From Bacteroidota bacterium (GTDB lineage: Bacteria > Bacteroidota > Bacteroidia > Bacteroidales > F082), in NCBI GenBank assembly GCA_016845175.1, contig JAERTD010000026.1, positions 1 through 64,000 on the forward strand: a stretch of 64,000 nucleotides of DNA, read 5' to 3'. Of the stretch, positions 24,087 through 32,072 are shown piece by piece. Below the pieces are notes generated by a model. The model was not told where the DNA came from, did not search any database, and saw nothing but the letters and a program-made list of their open reading frames with translations. Made by a program: the position numbers and the translations under genes. How positions within the stretch are numbered: the stretch's first letter is position 1; the number at the start of each line of letters is the position of its first letter.

Positions 24087-25394
24087 ATGGAATGGAAAAA
24101 AGAGATTACTATATTATTCTGGATCATTGTATTGTTTTTACTGGCATTTTTCATGCCCCTGGAGAATTTGCAGTTTAAGGAGGCCGTTCTGGCAGCATTG
24201 GACTTAAGCAAATGGTATGCACGTGAACATGTAATCCTATGCCTACTCCCTGCTTTTCTGATTGCTGGTGTTATATCTGTTTTTGTAAGTCAAGGCTCTG
24301 TATTAAAGTATTTTGGGGCCAATGCGAAAAAGTGGTTAGCCTACTCAGTGGCTTCAGTTTCGGGTACCATTCTGGCCGTGTGTTCTTGTACGATTCTACC
24401 ACTTTTTTCTTCCATTCATAAAAGAGGTGCCGGCCTGGGGCCTGCCGTAGCATTTCTGTATTCAGGGCCTGCCATCAATATACTGGCGATTATTCTTACT
24501 GCCAATATTCTGGGCTTTGAAATGGGTGTGGCAAGAATTGTTGGGGCCGTTGTATTTAGTGTTGTTATCGGACTGGTAATGTCGTTGATATACAGCCAGG
24601 AGGAAAAAGTGAAGGTCGAAAATCAGATGAATATTGTACCACCGCCCGAAAGTAGACCACTATGGCAAACATCATTTCATTTCTTTACTCTGGTGTTTAT
24701 ACTTGTGTTTGCCAACTGGGGTGCCCCGGATTCCAATTCAGGATTCTTGTTTTGGATTTATACCAATAAATGGTTGTTGACGGGTGTTTTCGGCTTGCTG
24801 CTTGCCTATTCCCTCATAAAATTCCTGAACATTAAGTGGTGGTGGGTATTGTTGGTGCTTGTGCTTACTGCTGCAGCTGCGTTTTTGTTTCCTAGTCCTT
24901 TGATCCCTATGGTGGTTGCCATTTTTGGTGTAAGCCTGATTACCATGCTACATGGAGGCGAAAACAAGGAATGGGCTTTGTCTAGTTGGGACTTCACCAA
25001 ACAGATTATGCCTCTACTTGCTCTGGGAGTATTGGCCGCGGGTTTCCTCCTCGGATCCACTCATGATAACACTCAAATGCCCGGTGTGATACCAGCCCAT
25101 TGGATAGCGGATTTGGTAGGAGGAAATTCAGTGTTCTCCAATTTCTTTGCTTCCATTGTGGGTGCCTTTATGTATTTCGCAACCCTAACTGAAGTACCCA
25201 TTTTGCAAGGTTTGCTGGCCGCTGGTATGGGGAAGGGACCTGCATTGGCTCTGCTGTTGGCCGGGCCTTCTCTTTCACTTCCCAATATGCTGGTTATCAG
25301 ATCAGTTATTGGTACGCAAAAAACATTGGTTTATGTGGGTTTGGTCGTGTTAATGGCCACGGTTTCAGGCCTTATCTATGGGGGCTTATTTTAA
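24087..25394 (+). CDS. arsP: ArsP-type permease (DUF318)
   Basis: This polytopic inner-membrane permease of 435 residues carries the ArsP signature VCSCTILPLFSSIHKRGAGLGPAVAFLYSGPAIN, with the Cys-Ser-Cys pair that binds trivalent organoarsenicals, and a second related helix pair near the C-terminus (LLAGPSLSLPNML). ArsP exports methylarsenite and related compounds. An AAGGAG at 24073-24078, 8 nt before the ATG, is a good Shine-Dalgarno and unusual in this phylum. It is the last gene of the arsR operon. Confidence 0.9.
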   Translation: MEWKKEITILFWIIVLFLLAFFMPLENLQFKEAVLAALDLSKWYAREHVILCLLPAFLIAGVISVFVSQGSVLKYFGANAKKWLAYSVASVSGTILAVCSCTILPLFSSIHKRGAGLGPAVAFLYSGPAINILAIILTANILGFEMGVARIVGAVVFSVVIGLVMSLIYSQEEKVKVENQMNIVPPPESRPLWQTSFHFFTLVFILVFANWGAPDSNSGFLFWIYTNKWLLTGVFGLLLAYSLIKFLNIKWWWVLLVLVLTAAAAFLFPSPLIPMVVAIFGVSLITMLHGGENKEWALSSWDFTKQIMPLLALGVLAAGFLLGSTHDNTQMPGVIPAHWIADLVGGNSVFSNFFASIVGAFMYFATLTEVPILQGLLAAGMGKGPALALLLAGPSLSLPNMLVIRSVIGTQKTLVYVGLVVLMATVSGLIYGGLF

Positions 25395-25550
25395 GATTAA
25401 ATCGCTGGTCCAATTGTCAAGAACCCATAAGTTTCTGAAATACATTTAAATGATAACTGATGTTCGTGGCCGGCAAAGCAACATTGTTTACTTGAAAGCT
25501 ATCTCTATTTTAATTAAAAGATATAAAGGTCTTTTATTCCGAAATAGTAT

Positions 25551-25558
25551 TATTTTTG
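25551..25558 (+). promoter_or_regulatory. -7 box (TATTTTTG) of the Fe-S repair gene
   Basis: This exact TAnnTTTG match lies 20 bp before the ATG. An inverted repeat, AAAAGA (25516-25521) and TCTTTT (25530-25535) with an 8-bp spacer, lies just upstream and could bind a redox or NO-responsive regulator (inference). Confidence 0.5.
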
Positions 25559-25578
25559 TGACAAATTAGATATTTGTT

Positions 25579-26499
25579 ATGGAAGAATTAGATGTAACCA
25601 AGATAGAAGGCCGTTTAAAGCACGCCACCATTTTTAAGATGTTTGAGGATCTGCTAGAAGGTCAGTCATTTGTAATAAAGAATGATCACGACCCCAAACC
25701 CTTGTACTATACTTTTCAGGCCGAACGCCCGCGAGAATTTAATTGGGAATACCTCCAACAAGGACCAGAATGGTGGAAAGTAAAGCTTGGAAAAAAGGCT
25801 GACACTTCCGAAACCTTAATTGGTGATTTGGTAGCCGCAGACTATAGAAAGGCTGATGTGTTTAGGAAATTTGGAATAGATTTTTGTTGTGGCGGACAGA
25901 TTAGTTTGTCGAATGCTTGTGAGAAATATAAGGTGTCCTTGAATGAACTACTCCAGGAGTTTCAAAAATTGGAGAACCAAAGCTCAGAGACCTCATTGAA
26001 ATACAATGACTGGTCACTGGATTTTTTATCCGACTATATCATTAACAACCACCATACCTATGTAACCAATACCTTACCTCTGCTCGTGGATTACAGCCAG
26101 GCTGTGAAACGTGCCCATGGAGACATGCATCCTGAAGTCATCGAAGTTGCATCTATTGTTCAAGCTCTAGCAAAAGATCTGACAGCACACTTGCAAGCTG
26201 AAGAGGATGATTTGTTCCCCTTGGTCAATGAATTGCTTTCACTGACAAAGAGTGGGGGAGTAACAGAATCAGTTAAAAGAAACATAGCATCTGCCATTGA
26301 AAACCTCGATGAGGAGCATAACCATGCAGGAGATCTACTAAAAAGACTTTCGAAAATTACTAATGCGTACGAGGTGCCTGCGGGTGCTTGTCCCACCTAC
26401 ACCACTTTATATCACAAACTGAGTGAATTTGAAAAAGATCTGCACCAGCACATTCATTTGGAAAATAACATACTTTTTAAAAAAGTAATGCAGATGTAG
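25579..26499 (+). CDS. ric: Di-iron Fe-S cluster repair protein (RIC/ScdA) with DUF2249 domain
   Basis: Three parts in order: a DUF2249 domain (about 1-75, with GQSFVIKNDHDPKPLYYTF), a ScdA N-terminal domain (about 75-135, with VFRKFGIDFCCGGQ) and a hemerythrin-like di-iron domain (about 145-306, with His residues in NNHHTYV, HLQAEEDDLFP, EEHNHAG and HLENNILF). The protein repairs iron-sulfur clusters damaged by NO or oxidants in the cytosol. The fused DUF2249 is a known Bacteroidota variant. It has its own promoter and is not part of the arsenic operon. Confidence 0.92.
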   Translation: MEELDVTKIEGRLKHATIFKMFEDLLEGQSFVIKNDHDPKPLYYTFQAERPREFNWEYLQQGPEWWKVKLGKKADTSETLIGDLVAADYRKADVFRKFGIDFCCGGQISLSNACEKYKVSLNELLQEFQKLENQSSETSLKYNDWSLDFLSDYIINNHHTYVTNTLPLLVDYSQAVKRAHGDMHPEVIEVASIVQALAKDLTAHLQAEEDDLFPLVNELLSLTKSGGVTESVKRNIASAIENLDEEHNHAGDLLKRLSKITNAYEVPAGACPTYTTLYHKLSEFEKDLHQHIHLENNILFKKVMQM

Positions 26500-26519
26500 T
26501 TGATGCAATTGCGTAAACA

Positions 26520-27332
26520 TCAGTATTTGATGCCGCTAATCTCTTCACTAATCTCCCATAAGCGATCCTGAATGGTAGTGTCGTAGGATATGGCAGAAGA
26601 TTTGCGCTCCTTCTGATGAACAAAATAACGTCCGCTAATCTTGTTGACATCATTGGAAACAGCAAGAAAAACAGATGTTTTTGCTCCTTTGGATAATTCA
26701 TCACCTCCTGATCCCCATCCTGCATGAAGCAATTTGGTACTGATAACTCCCGGATGCAGACAATTGGTTGTTATGCTTGTGTTTTTTAGCAGGCGATGAA
26801 GCTTATAGGTAAAAAGTACATTTTCAAGTTTAGACAAGGCATAGGCATTATAGGCGTCAAAGTGTTTTTCTCCATTGAGGTTGTCAAAATCCATGGTGCC
26901 TGCCTGGGCCATGGAACTGACATTAACCAAACGACCCTGAGAAGATTGCTCAATCTGAGGTAATAGTTGTAGGCTAAGGGCAAACACAGCCATATGGTTC
27001 ACCATAAAGGTGCGCTCCAATCCATTATCTAAGATAACTCTTTCCTGTTCGAAAACACCGGCATTGTTAATGAGTACATCCAAATGCTTATAGGTAGCTT
27101 TTATTACCTCAGCCATTGAGCTGATTTCCTTGAAATCAGTAAAGTCAGCATTCAAATAGTCAATATTTGAATTGCCGGATTGTTCCGCGATTTCATTTCT
27201 GACTTTTTCTCCTCGCTCTGAGTTTCTCCCATGCAGAATAATAGTATGACCTAGCTTTGCCAGGTCCAGGGCAGTTTGGCGACCAATGCCATCCGTTGCT
27301 CCTGTAATGAGAATGGTTTTCATATGATCCAT
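26520..27332 (-). CDS. SDR-family oxidoreductase (retinol dehydrogenase-like)
   Basis: This short-chain dehydrogenase has a Rossmann motif TGATDGIG near the start, the NNAG motif (LINNAGVF), catalytic Ser in VNVSSMA and Tyr-x-x-x-Lys in YNAYALSK. The HPGVISTKLL motif after strand 6 places it near retinol dehydrogenase-like SDRs, most of which lack a known substrate. ATG at 27323 (MKTILITG) may be the true start rather than 27332. It is convergent with the Fe-S repair gene. Confidence 0.9.
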   Translation of the reverse strand: MDHMKTILITGATDGIGRQTALDLAKLGHTIILHGRNSERGEKVRNEIAEQSGNSNIDYLNADFTDFKEISSMAEVIKATYKHLDVLINNAGVFEQERVILDNGLERTFMVNHMAVFALSLQLLPQIEQSSQGRLVNVSSMAQAGTMDFDNLNGEKHFDAYNAYALSKLENVLFTYKLHRLLKNTSITTNCLHPGVISTKLLHAGWGSGGDELSKGAKTSVFLAVSNDVNKISGRYFVHQKERKSSAISYDTTIQDRLWEISEEISGIKY

Positions 27333-27423
27333 AGCTTTAGTGGTTTAATTCCGTCAGGAAATAAAGGTAATTCAAGCCTGCTGATACAGGACTCTTTAAA
27401 ATCCAGGAAATGAGACCTGTTGG

Positions 27424-30400
27424 CTATTTTTCCTCAGCTTTTGCTTTGGTAAACCTGGCGTTGTTAAAGTGTGCGAAAATCGCAACTAAAAAGATGATGG
27501 CTACCGTATAATAAACAAAAGTTGGTACAGGTACCGGATCTCCTTTGGCATATGAATGCAATCCCGACAGATAATAATTTACTCCAAAATAGGTCATTAA
27601 TATGGAGAAGAACCCTATCAACGAAGCAAAATTGAATGAGAATTTTGATTTGATGCCTGGTATATATTGCATATGGATAATAAAGGCGTAGAAGATCACG
27701 CTAGCCAATGCCCAGGTTTCCTTGGGGTCCCAGCCCCAGTATCTTCCCCAACTCTCATTGGCCCATATTCCTCCAAGGAAGGTTCCTACTGTTAACATAT
27801 ATAAGCCAATAATCAATGCTTTTTCATTGATGGCCGATAGTTCCGTTATCCGAGTGTCGATATTCAAGTGGTTATTCTTAGTCTTGAATACCATGAGTAT
27901 GAGGTTGAGGAAACCTAAAATGGCACCCAGTGCAAGGAATCCATAACTGGCTGTAATTATAGATACGTGAATGGTTAACCAGTAGGATTTAAGTACAGGT
28001 ACCAATGGCGTAATTTCGGGATCCATCCAGCTGAGATGAGCCACCATCAATATGATTGAGGCCAAGACAGTGGTAGCTGCCAGGGTAAGGTCTGATTTTT
28101 TGGCCAACAAAATACCTGCCAGCATGGTTACCCAACCTATATAGATCATTGATTCGTAACCATTGCTCCAGGGCGCATGCCCTGAAATATACCAACGAAG
28201 CGCCAGACCACCGGTTTGAAAAACGAAACCTAAAATCACAAGAACGGTTAATGCTTTTATCAGATAGCGAATCACCTTAGAAGTATTGAACATCCCAACG
28301 ATAATAAGGATGATCATAAATACACCCAGCATACCATACAATTTGGATAGATTATTGAAAATCTCCATTCTGTTGTACAGGATCTCCATGGATGCTTTGG
28401 TTTCTGAAGGAATGATTTCAGCTCCCTTAATCTGCTGGTATTTTGCAATACCCGAGACCAATGTATTGGCAGTCTGCATATTATTGCTGGCAATGGCATC
28501 CAGATAGGTAGGCAAGGCATTGGCAATAAAGCTTGAATCTTCACTATTCATAGGTCCGATCTCATCCACGGGGGAATACCAGCTTTTGTAAGCATCATTG
28601 GGGTCGGGGAGAATTTTTAGAAAGTCTCCCATATAGATCATATAACAAATATTGAGGCGCTCGTCAACTGCCATAACATCCTTGTCAAACAAGCTACGTT
28701 GTGCTGGTTTCTTTTCATAGGCTTCAGAAACATGTTTCTGGAGTTTGTATCCTGTTCCGCCACTGATATCAATGAAATCAAGATAAGCTGCATGGCTTCC
28801 CTCTATTCCCAATAGTTCTTTCAGTTCACTATGCTTTACCTTAATCATAGGTACTTGCTGCCATTGAACCTGATTGGTAGCCATACCAAGCAAAACCTGT
28901 TCAGGGATCATACCATGCAATTTGCTCTTTCTGGAAACCTTTCTCAGGAGCTCACTGGCCAAAGAATTGATGGGTTTTACTCTACCACCGGTGGTTTGTA
29001 CCAGCAGTTCTCCAAACTTATCCGCTTGTTCTTTATTTACTTTTTTAAGATTTTCAAGGTCAAAATGATTGTGTTGTGCCTGTAAGTCAGGACTCATCAG
29101 GCTGGCAAACATCACAAGGCCGGCTACAACTGCTGTTTTTGCAGTACCACTTCTTTTGATGATCCGTGTTAGGGCCCCAAAACGTGAGTTTTTATTGAAT
29201 AGGGAAAGGGCCATGCCCAAGGTCATGAAGAAATAGCCGATATAGGTAATGAGTGTGCCCCAATAATCATGATTTACCGACAAAATAGTACCCAGTTCAT
29301 CCTTGTCGTAGGAGGATTGGAAGAAACGAAATCCTTTGTAATTCAGTACATTATTCATATATATGCGGTGTGGCTGAATGAGTTCCTCATTTTCATCAAT
29401 CAGAATCACCTCACTGGCATAGGATGATGGACTCATAGATCCGGGATAACGATCCAGTTGAAAATCCTTCAACTGTAAGGCAAATGGTAGTTGTATTTCT
29501 CTTGAGCCGTAGGTCATGCTTATTTGAACATCTCCCAGTTCAAACACATTGGTCATGCCTTCATAGCCTTTACCACCATGCAGGAATACCTTTTCACTTT
29601 CCTGACCATTGCTGACCATCACCTCAAGGGCATCCATATTTTGGGTCTTATCACTGTTTAGTGGTACATAATCGATAATGCCGTGTTGGTAAAAATTGGT
29701 GAGTACCAGGTTGATACCTGCTGTCACATATAAGGTCTTTGCTCCAAAGCTATACCATTGTTCCGGTTGAATAGTATCACCTTTGGCTCCCATCATGCTC
29801 ATGGTGGTAATGGGTTCATATGAGAACAGTTGAAGGGCTCCATCGACAATCTTCACATTTATAGCTCCTTCCAAAAATTCATCGCTGAAATTCAGGTACT
29901 GATTGCCAAGGTTCACACGGTCGGGGTATTGCAACATATATGAGTTTCTGTTCACACCATCAGAAATGACCAGCTCCATATAGGGTGTGCCACCGCTTTC
30001 TCCTTCCCTAACCACTTTCCTGGCATTGGGAATAAATCGTTGGGATTTGAATTTGTACTTTTTATCCCCTGCTTTGATTGATGAGGAATAAGCCCTGGGG
30101 TTGAGAATAGTAACCAATACTGATTCATCCTCAGAAACACTGGTATTTGCTGTTTGAATAGTAGTCTGTACAAAGGTTTGATCAGACATAATCGTACTTG
30201 ACTGCTTGCCTTCACGTATATGCATCATGCCTTCGTAACTGATAAAACGGGTAATACCGGCTCCCAATAAAATACAGATGAAAGATATGTGGAAGATAAA
30301 TATTGTGAATTTTTTGCGCTTATATAGTTTGGATTTGATAACATTTGTGACAATAACAATGGCCATAAAAATCATCAGGATATTAAACCATGTGGCATTA

Positions 30401-30534
30401 TAAACCACAGCTTTTGCAGCCTGAGTGCCAAAGTCATTCTCTATAAATGTAGCTGTTCCAATGGCAGCACCATAAATTAAAAGTAGCATGCCAGCGGTTT
30501 GCATGGAGAGTAACCTATCGATGTATTTTTTCAT
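27424..30534 (-). CDS. ccsBA: Cytochrome c synthase CcsBA fusion (System II)
   Basis: This 1036-residue fusion joins a ResB/CcsB-like N-terminal part (first helices at about 12-30, 48-65 and 78-97, then a large periplasmic domain) to a CcsA C-terminal part. The CcsA part has the WWD heme-handling motif WANESWGRYWGWDPKETWA (about 935-955) and a string of membrane helices. It carries heme to the periplasm and joins it to CxxCH apocytochromes, so it would mature the diheme enzyme encoded at 35594. A fused CcsBA is usual in this phylum. The gene lies 33 bp downstream of the DUF2027-Smr gene on the same strand. Confidence 0.92.
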   Translation of the reverse strand: MKKYIDRLLSMQTAGMLLLIYGAAIGTATFIENDFGTQAAKAVVYNATWFNILMIFMAIVIVTNVIKSKLYKRKKFTIFIFHISFICILLGAGITRFISYEGMMHIREGKQSSTIMSDQTFVQTTIQTANTSVSEDESVLVTILNPRAYSSSIKAGDKKYKFKSQRFIPNARKVVREGESGGTPYMELVISDGVNRNSYMLQYPDRVNLGNQYLNFSDEFLEGAINVKIVDGALQLFSYEPITTMSMMGAKGDTIQPEQWYSFGAKTLYVTAGINLVLTNFYQHGIIDYVPLNSDKTQNMDALEVMVSNGQESEKVFLHGGKGYEGMTNVFELGDVQISMTYGSREIQLPFALQLKDFQLDRYPGSMSPSSYASEVILIDENEELIQPHRIYMNNVLNYKGFRFFQSSYDKDELGTILSVNHDYWGTLITYIGYFFMTLGMALSLFNKNSRFGALTRIIKRSGTAKTAVVAGLVMFASLMSPDLQAQHNHFDLENLKKVNKEQADKFGELLVQTTGGRVKPINSLASELLRKVSRKSKLHGMIPEQVLLGMATNQVQWQQVPMIKVKHSELKELLGIEGSHAAYLDFIDISGGTGYKLQKHVSEAYEKKPAQRSLFDKDVMAVDERLNICYMIYMGDFLKILPDPNDAYKSWYSPVDEIGPMNSEDSSFIANALPTYLDAIASNNMQTANTLVSGIAKYQQIKGAEIIPSETKASMEILYNRMEIFNNLSKLYGMLGVFMIILIIVGMFNTSKVIRYLIKALTVLVILGFVFQTGGLALRWYISGHAPWSNGYESMIYIGWVTMLAGILLAKKSDLTLAATTVLASIILMVAHLSWMDPEITPLVPVLKSYWLTIHVSIITASYGFLALGAILGFLNLILMVFKTKNNHLNIDTRITELSAINEKALIIGLYMLTVGTFLGGIWANESWGRYWGWDPKETWALASVIFYAFIIHMQYIPGIKSKFSFNFASLIGFFSILMTYFGVNYYLSGLHSYAKGDPVPVPTFVYYTVAIIFLVAIFAHFNNARFTKAKAEEK

Positions 30535-30566
30535 ATATGTTGAGTTTGTTGTTAGACAAATGAGTG

Positions 30567-31637
30567 TTAATCTATAGTCGTAATGAGGATGTCAACGGCG
30601 CCTACACCAAATTTACTGATGGAAGCCATTCTGTTTTCTAGTCCTTCGTAATTATCTATCTCTTTGATGATTGCATTCTTAAGAACACCATTTCCTACCC
30701 CATGAATAAAGGTAATTTTATGGTATTCTTCCTTGATGCCACTGTCGAGGGCTTTTTTAAAGTGATCCAATTGGATGCTAAACATATCATGACTGGATAA
30801 GCCAAGAATATTATCCATGATAGCACCAATATGAAGATCCACAGTAGCCTCTCCGATAGCAGTTTTATAATTCTCAATAAAAGCCTTGTCCTTCATCGGC
30901 TTGGCAATTTTAGCTTCGCTTTGAAAATCCTGTTTCAGGTTTTGGCTGTCATGAGAAGCAACTCCCACAGCATTCAGAGGTGCCAGTTTTAGCACCATCG
31001 CTTTTCCACTGACTAAGCTGTTGGCCTGATAGCTGCCTTCTTTAAAAAACCGATTGGCACGAATATCAATTACAGCATGAACAGGCATATATACTTTTTT
31101 CGGTTCATCATTGTGTAATAATACCTGCAGATAACCTTTGATCCATGACTCAATGTCTTCCCTGTCGATGGTTGCCAGAACCATCTTTGACCGGGCTGGT
31201 ACAGAACCATAATCAATGCCCTGCATACTTCCATCCACTTCCATAAATAAGCTAAAAAGAATATCGTAGGAGCTGTGATTGAGTAAAATCACATCCATCT
31301 CGCCAGTTAGCAGCCATTGTTGGTCATGGGGTTCATAGGCCAGATAAAATCCTTCCTCTTCCTTAATTTTACCCAATGGGTTGATCATGGTGGTTGTAAG
31401 AGGTTCTGGTTCTGGTGCTGGGGTTGCTGCTTTTATGGCATCAGTAGGCTTATAATTGAATGCCTGGTCACTGTGTTCTTCAGACCTGTAATTTAGTATA
31501 AGGTCAGCAGCCAGCACAGGTATGTCAAACCCATCTTCAGTTTCTATGGTAACCATTTTGCTGTCGATGATTGCTTTTACAGTCCCGCCGCCACTTTCGT
31601 TGAGGTATTGAACCTTTTCTCCTATTTTAAACTTCAT
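30567..31637 (-). CDS. DUF2027-Smr domain protein
   Basis: The N-terminus (MKFKIGEKVQYLNESGGGTVKAI) is a small SH3-like beta domain of DUF2027, then a Pro/Glu linker (about 70-95), a beta-rich middle domain (about 100-240) and a C-terminal Smr domain with DLHIGA and FIHGVGNGVLKNAI. Smr domains are nucleases or nucleic-acid binders, known in MutS2. The combination is largely restricted to Bacteroidota and its job is unknown. The ATG at 31637 is chosen because homology starts there. Confidence 0.83.
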   Translation of the reverse strand: MKFKIGEKVQYLNESGGGTVKAIIDSKMVTIETEDGFDIPVLAADLILNYRSEEHSDQAFNYKPTDAIKAATPAPEPEPLTTTMINPLGKIKEEEGFYLAYEPHDQQWLLTGEMDVILLNHSSYDILFSLFMEVDGSMQGIDYGSVPARSKMVLATIDREDIESWIKGYLQVLLHNDEPKKVYMPVHAVIDIRANRFFKEGSYQANSLVSGKAMVLKLAPLNAVGVASHDSQNLKQDFQSEAKIAKPMKDKAFIENYKTAIGEATVDLHIGAIMDNILGLSSHDMFSIQLDHFKKALDSGIKEEYHKITFIHGVGNGVLKNAIIKEIDNYEGLENRMASISKFGVGAVDILITTID

Positions 31638-32072
31638 GCCTTTTTTTCCTTCGAAAAGCAAAAATAGGAATTATGGTAGTTGTATACCGATACCTCAACT
31701 ATTAATTTCATTGGAAATAACAAAGCAACTTTTGGTCGGTGAAGACTTATGCAGTCTAGTAAGTAGACAGGACATAAGTGCCCGGAAATGTAGCCAGGGC
31801 TTCGAAGATACAAAACGCATCTCATCGGCATCAGATGTATCTTGCTATTTGCTTTGATACTTGTCACATTTGCAGCACCATAGAAGCCAGAAACCCCCAT
31901 GAGAATCTTCTTTAATAATCAATGGAGGCAGCCGATGGGGTGGAGGATGAAGGATGGCTTGCGTCCGTTTGACGATAGAAAATGTCTTTTTTAGCCTGTT
32001 ATTATATCATTTTACAAAAGGCTAGGATTCGTTTGTAATTGTTAAATTTGTGATTTATATCATAAAACACTG
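31638..32072. other. Intergenic region with a run of inverted repeats
   Basis: No credible gene is present. Four successive inverted repeats can fold: TAGTTG/CAACTA (31677-31682, 31696-31701), ACTTATG/CATAAGT (31745-31751, 31773-31779), GCCC/GGGC with an inner GG/CC (31780-31800) and AAGATACA/TGTATCTT (31805-31812, 31836-31843). They lie upstream of the tonB-receptor promoter, so they are not part of its leader. A small structured RNA of unknown strand is possible. Confidence 0.4.
32043..32050 (+). promoter_or_regulatory. -7 box (TAAATTTG) of the copper-receptor operon
   Basis: This exact TAnnTTTG match lies 22 bp before the receptor ATG and gives a very short leader. No clear -33 element was found. 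Confidence 0.5.

Noticed and set aside
31740..31850. Possible SRP 4.5S RNA, because of CAGG...GGAA...AGCC
   Set aside because: The spacing of the conserved loops does not match the SRP core and the outer stems do not close.
31634..31900. Minus-strand frame of 88 codons in the gap before the copper operon
   Set aside because: It overlaps the DUF2027 start, has no homology that I recognise and covers the hairpin run.
31638..32072. Riboswitch for the TonB receptor
   Set aside because: The folded part lies upstream of the receptor's own -7 box at 32043, so it is not in its mRNA leader. No B12 box was found.
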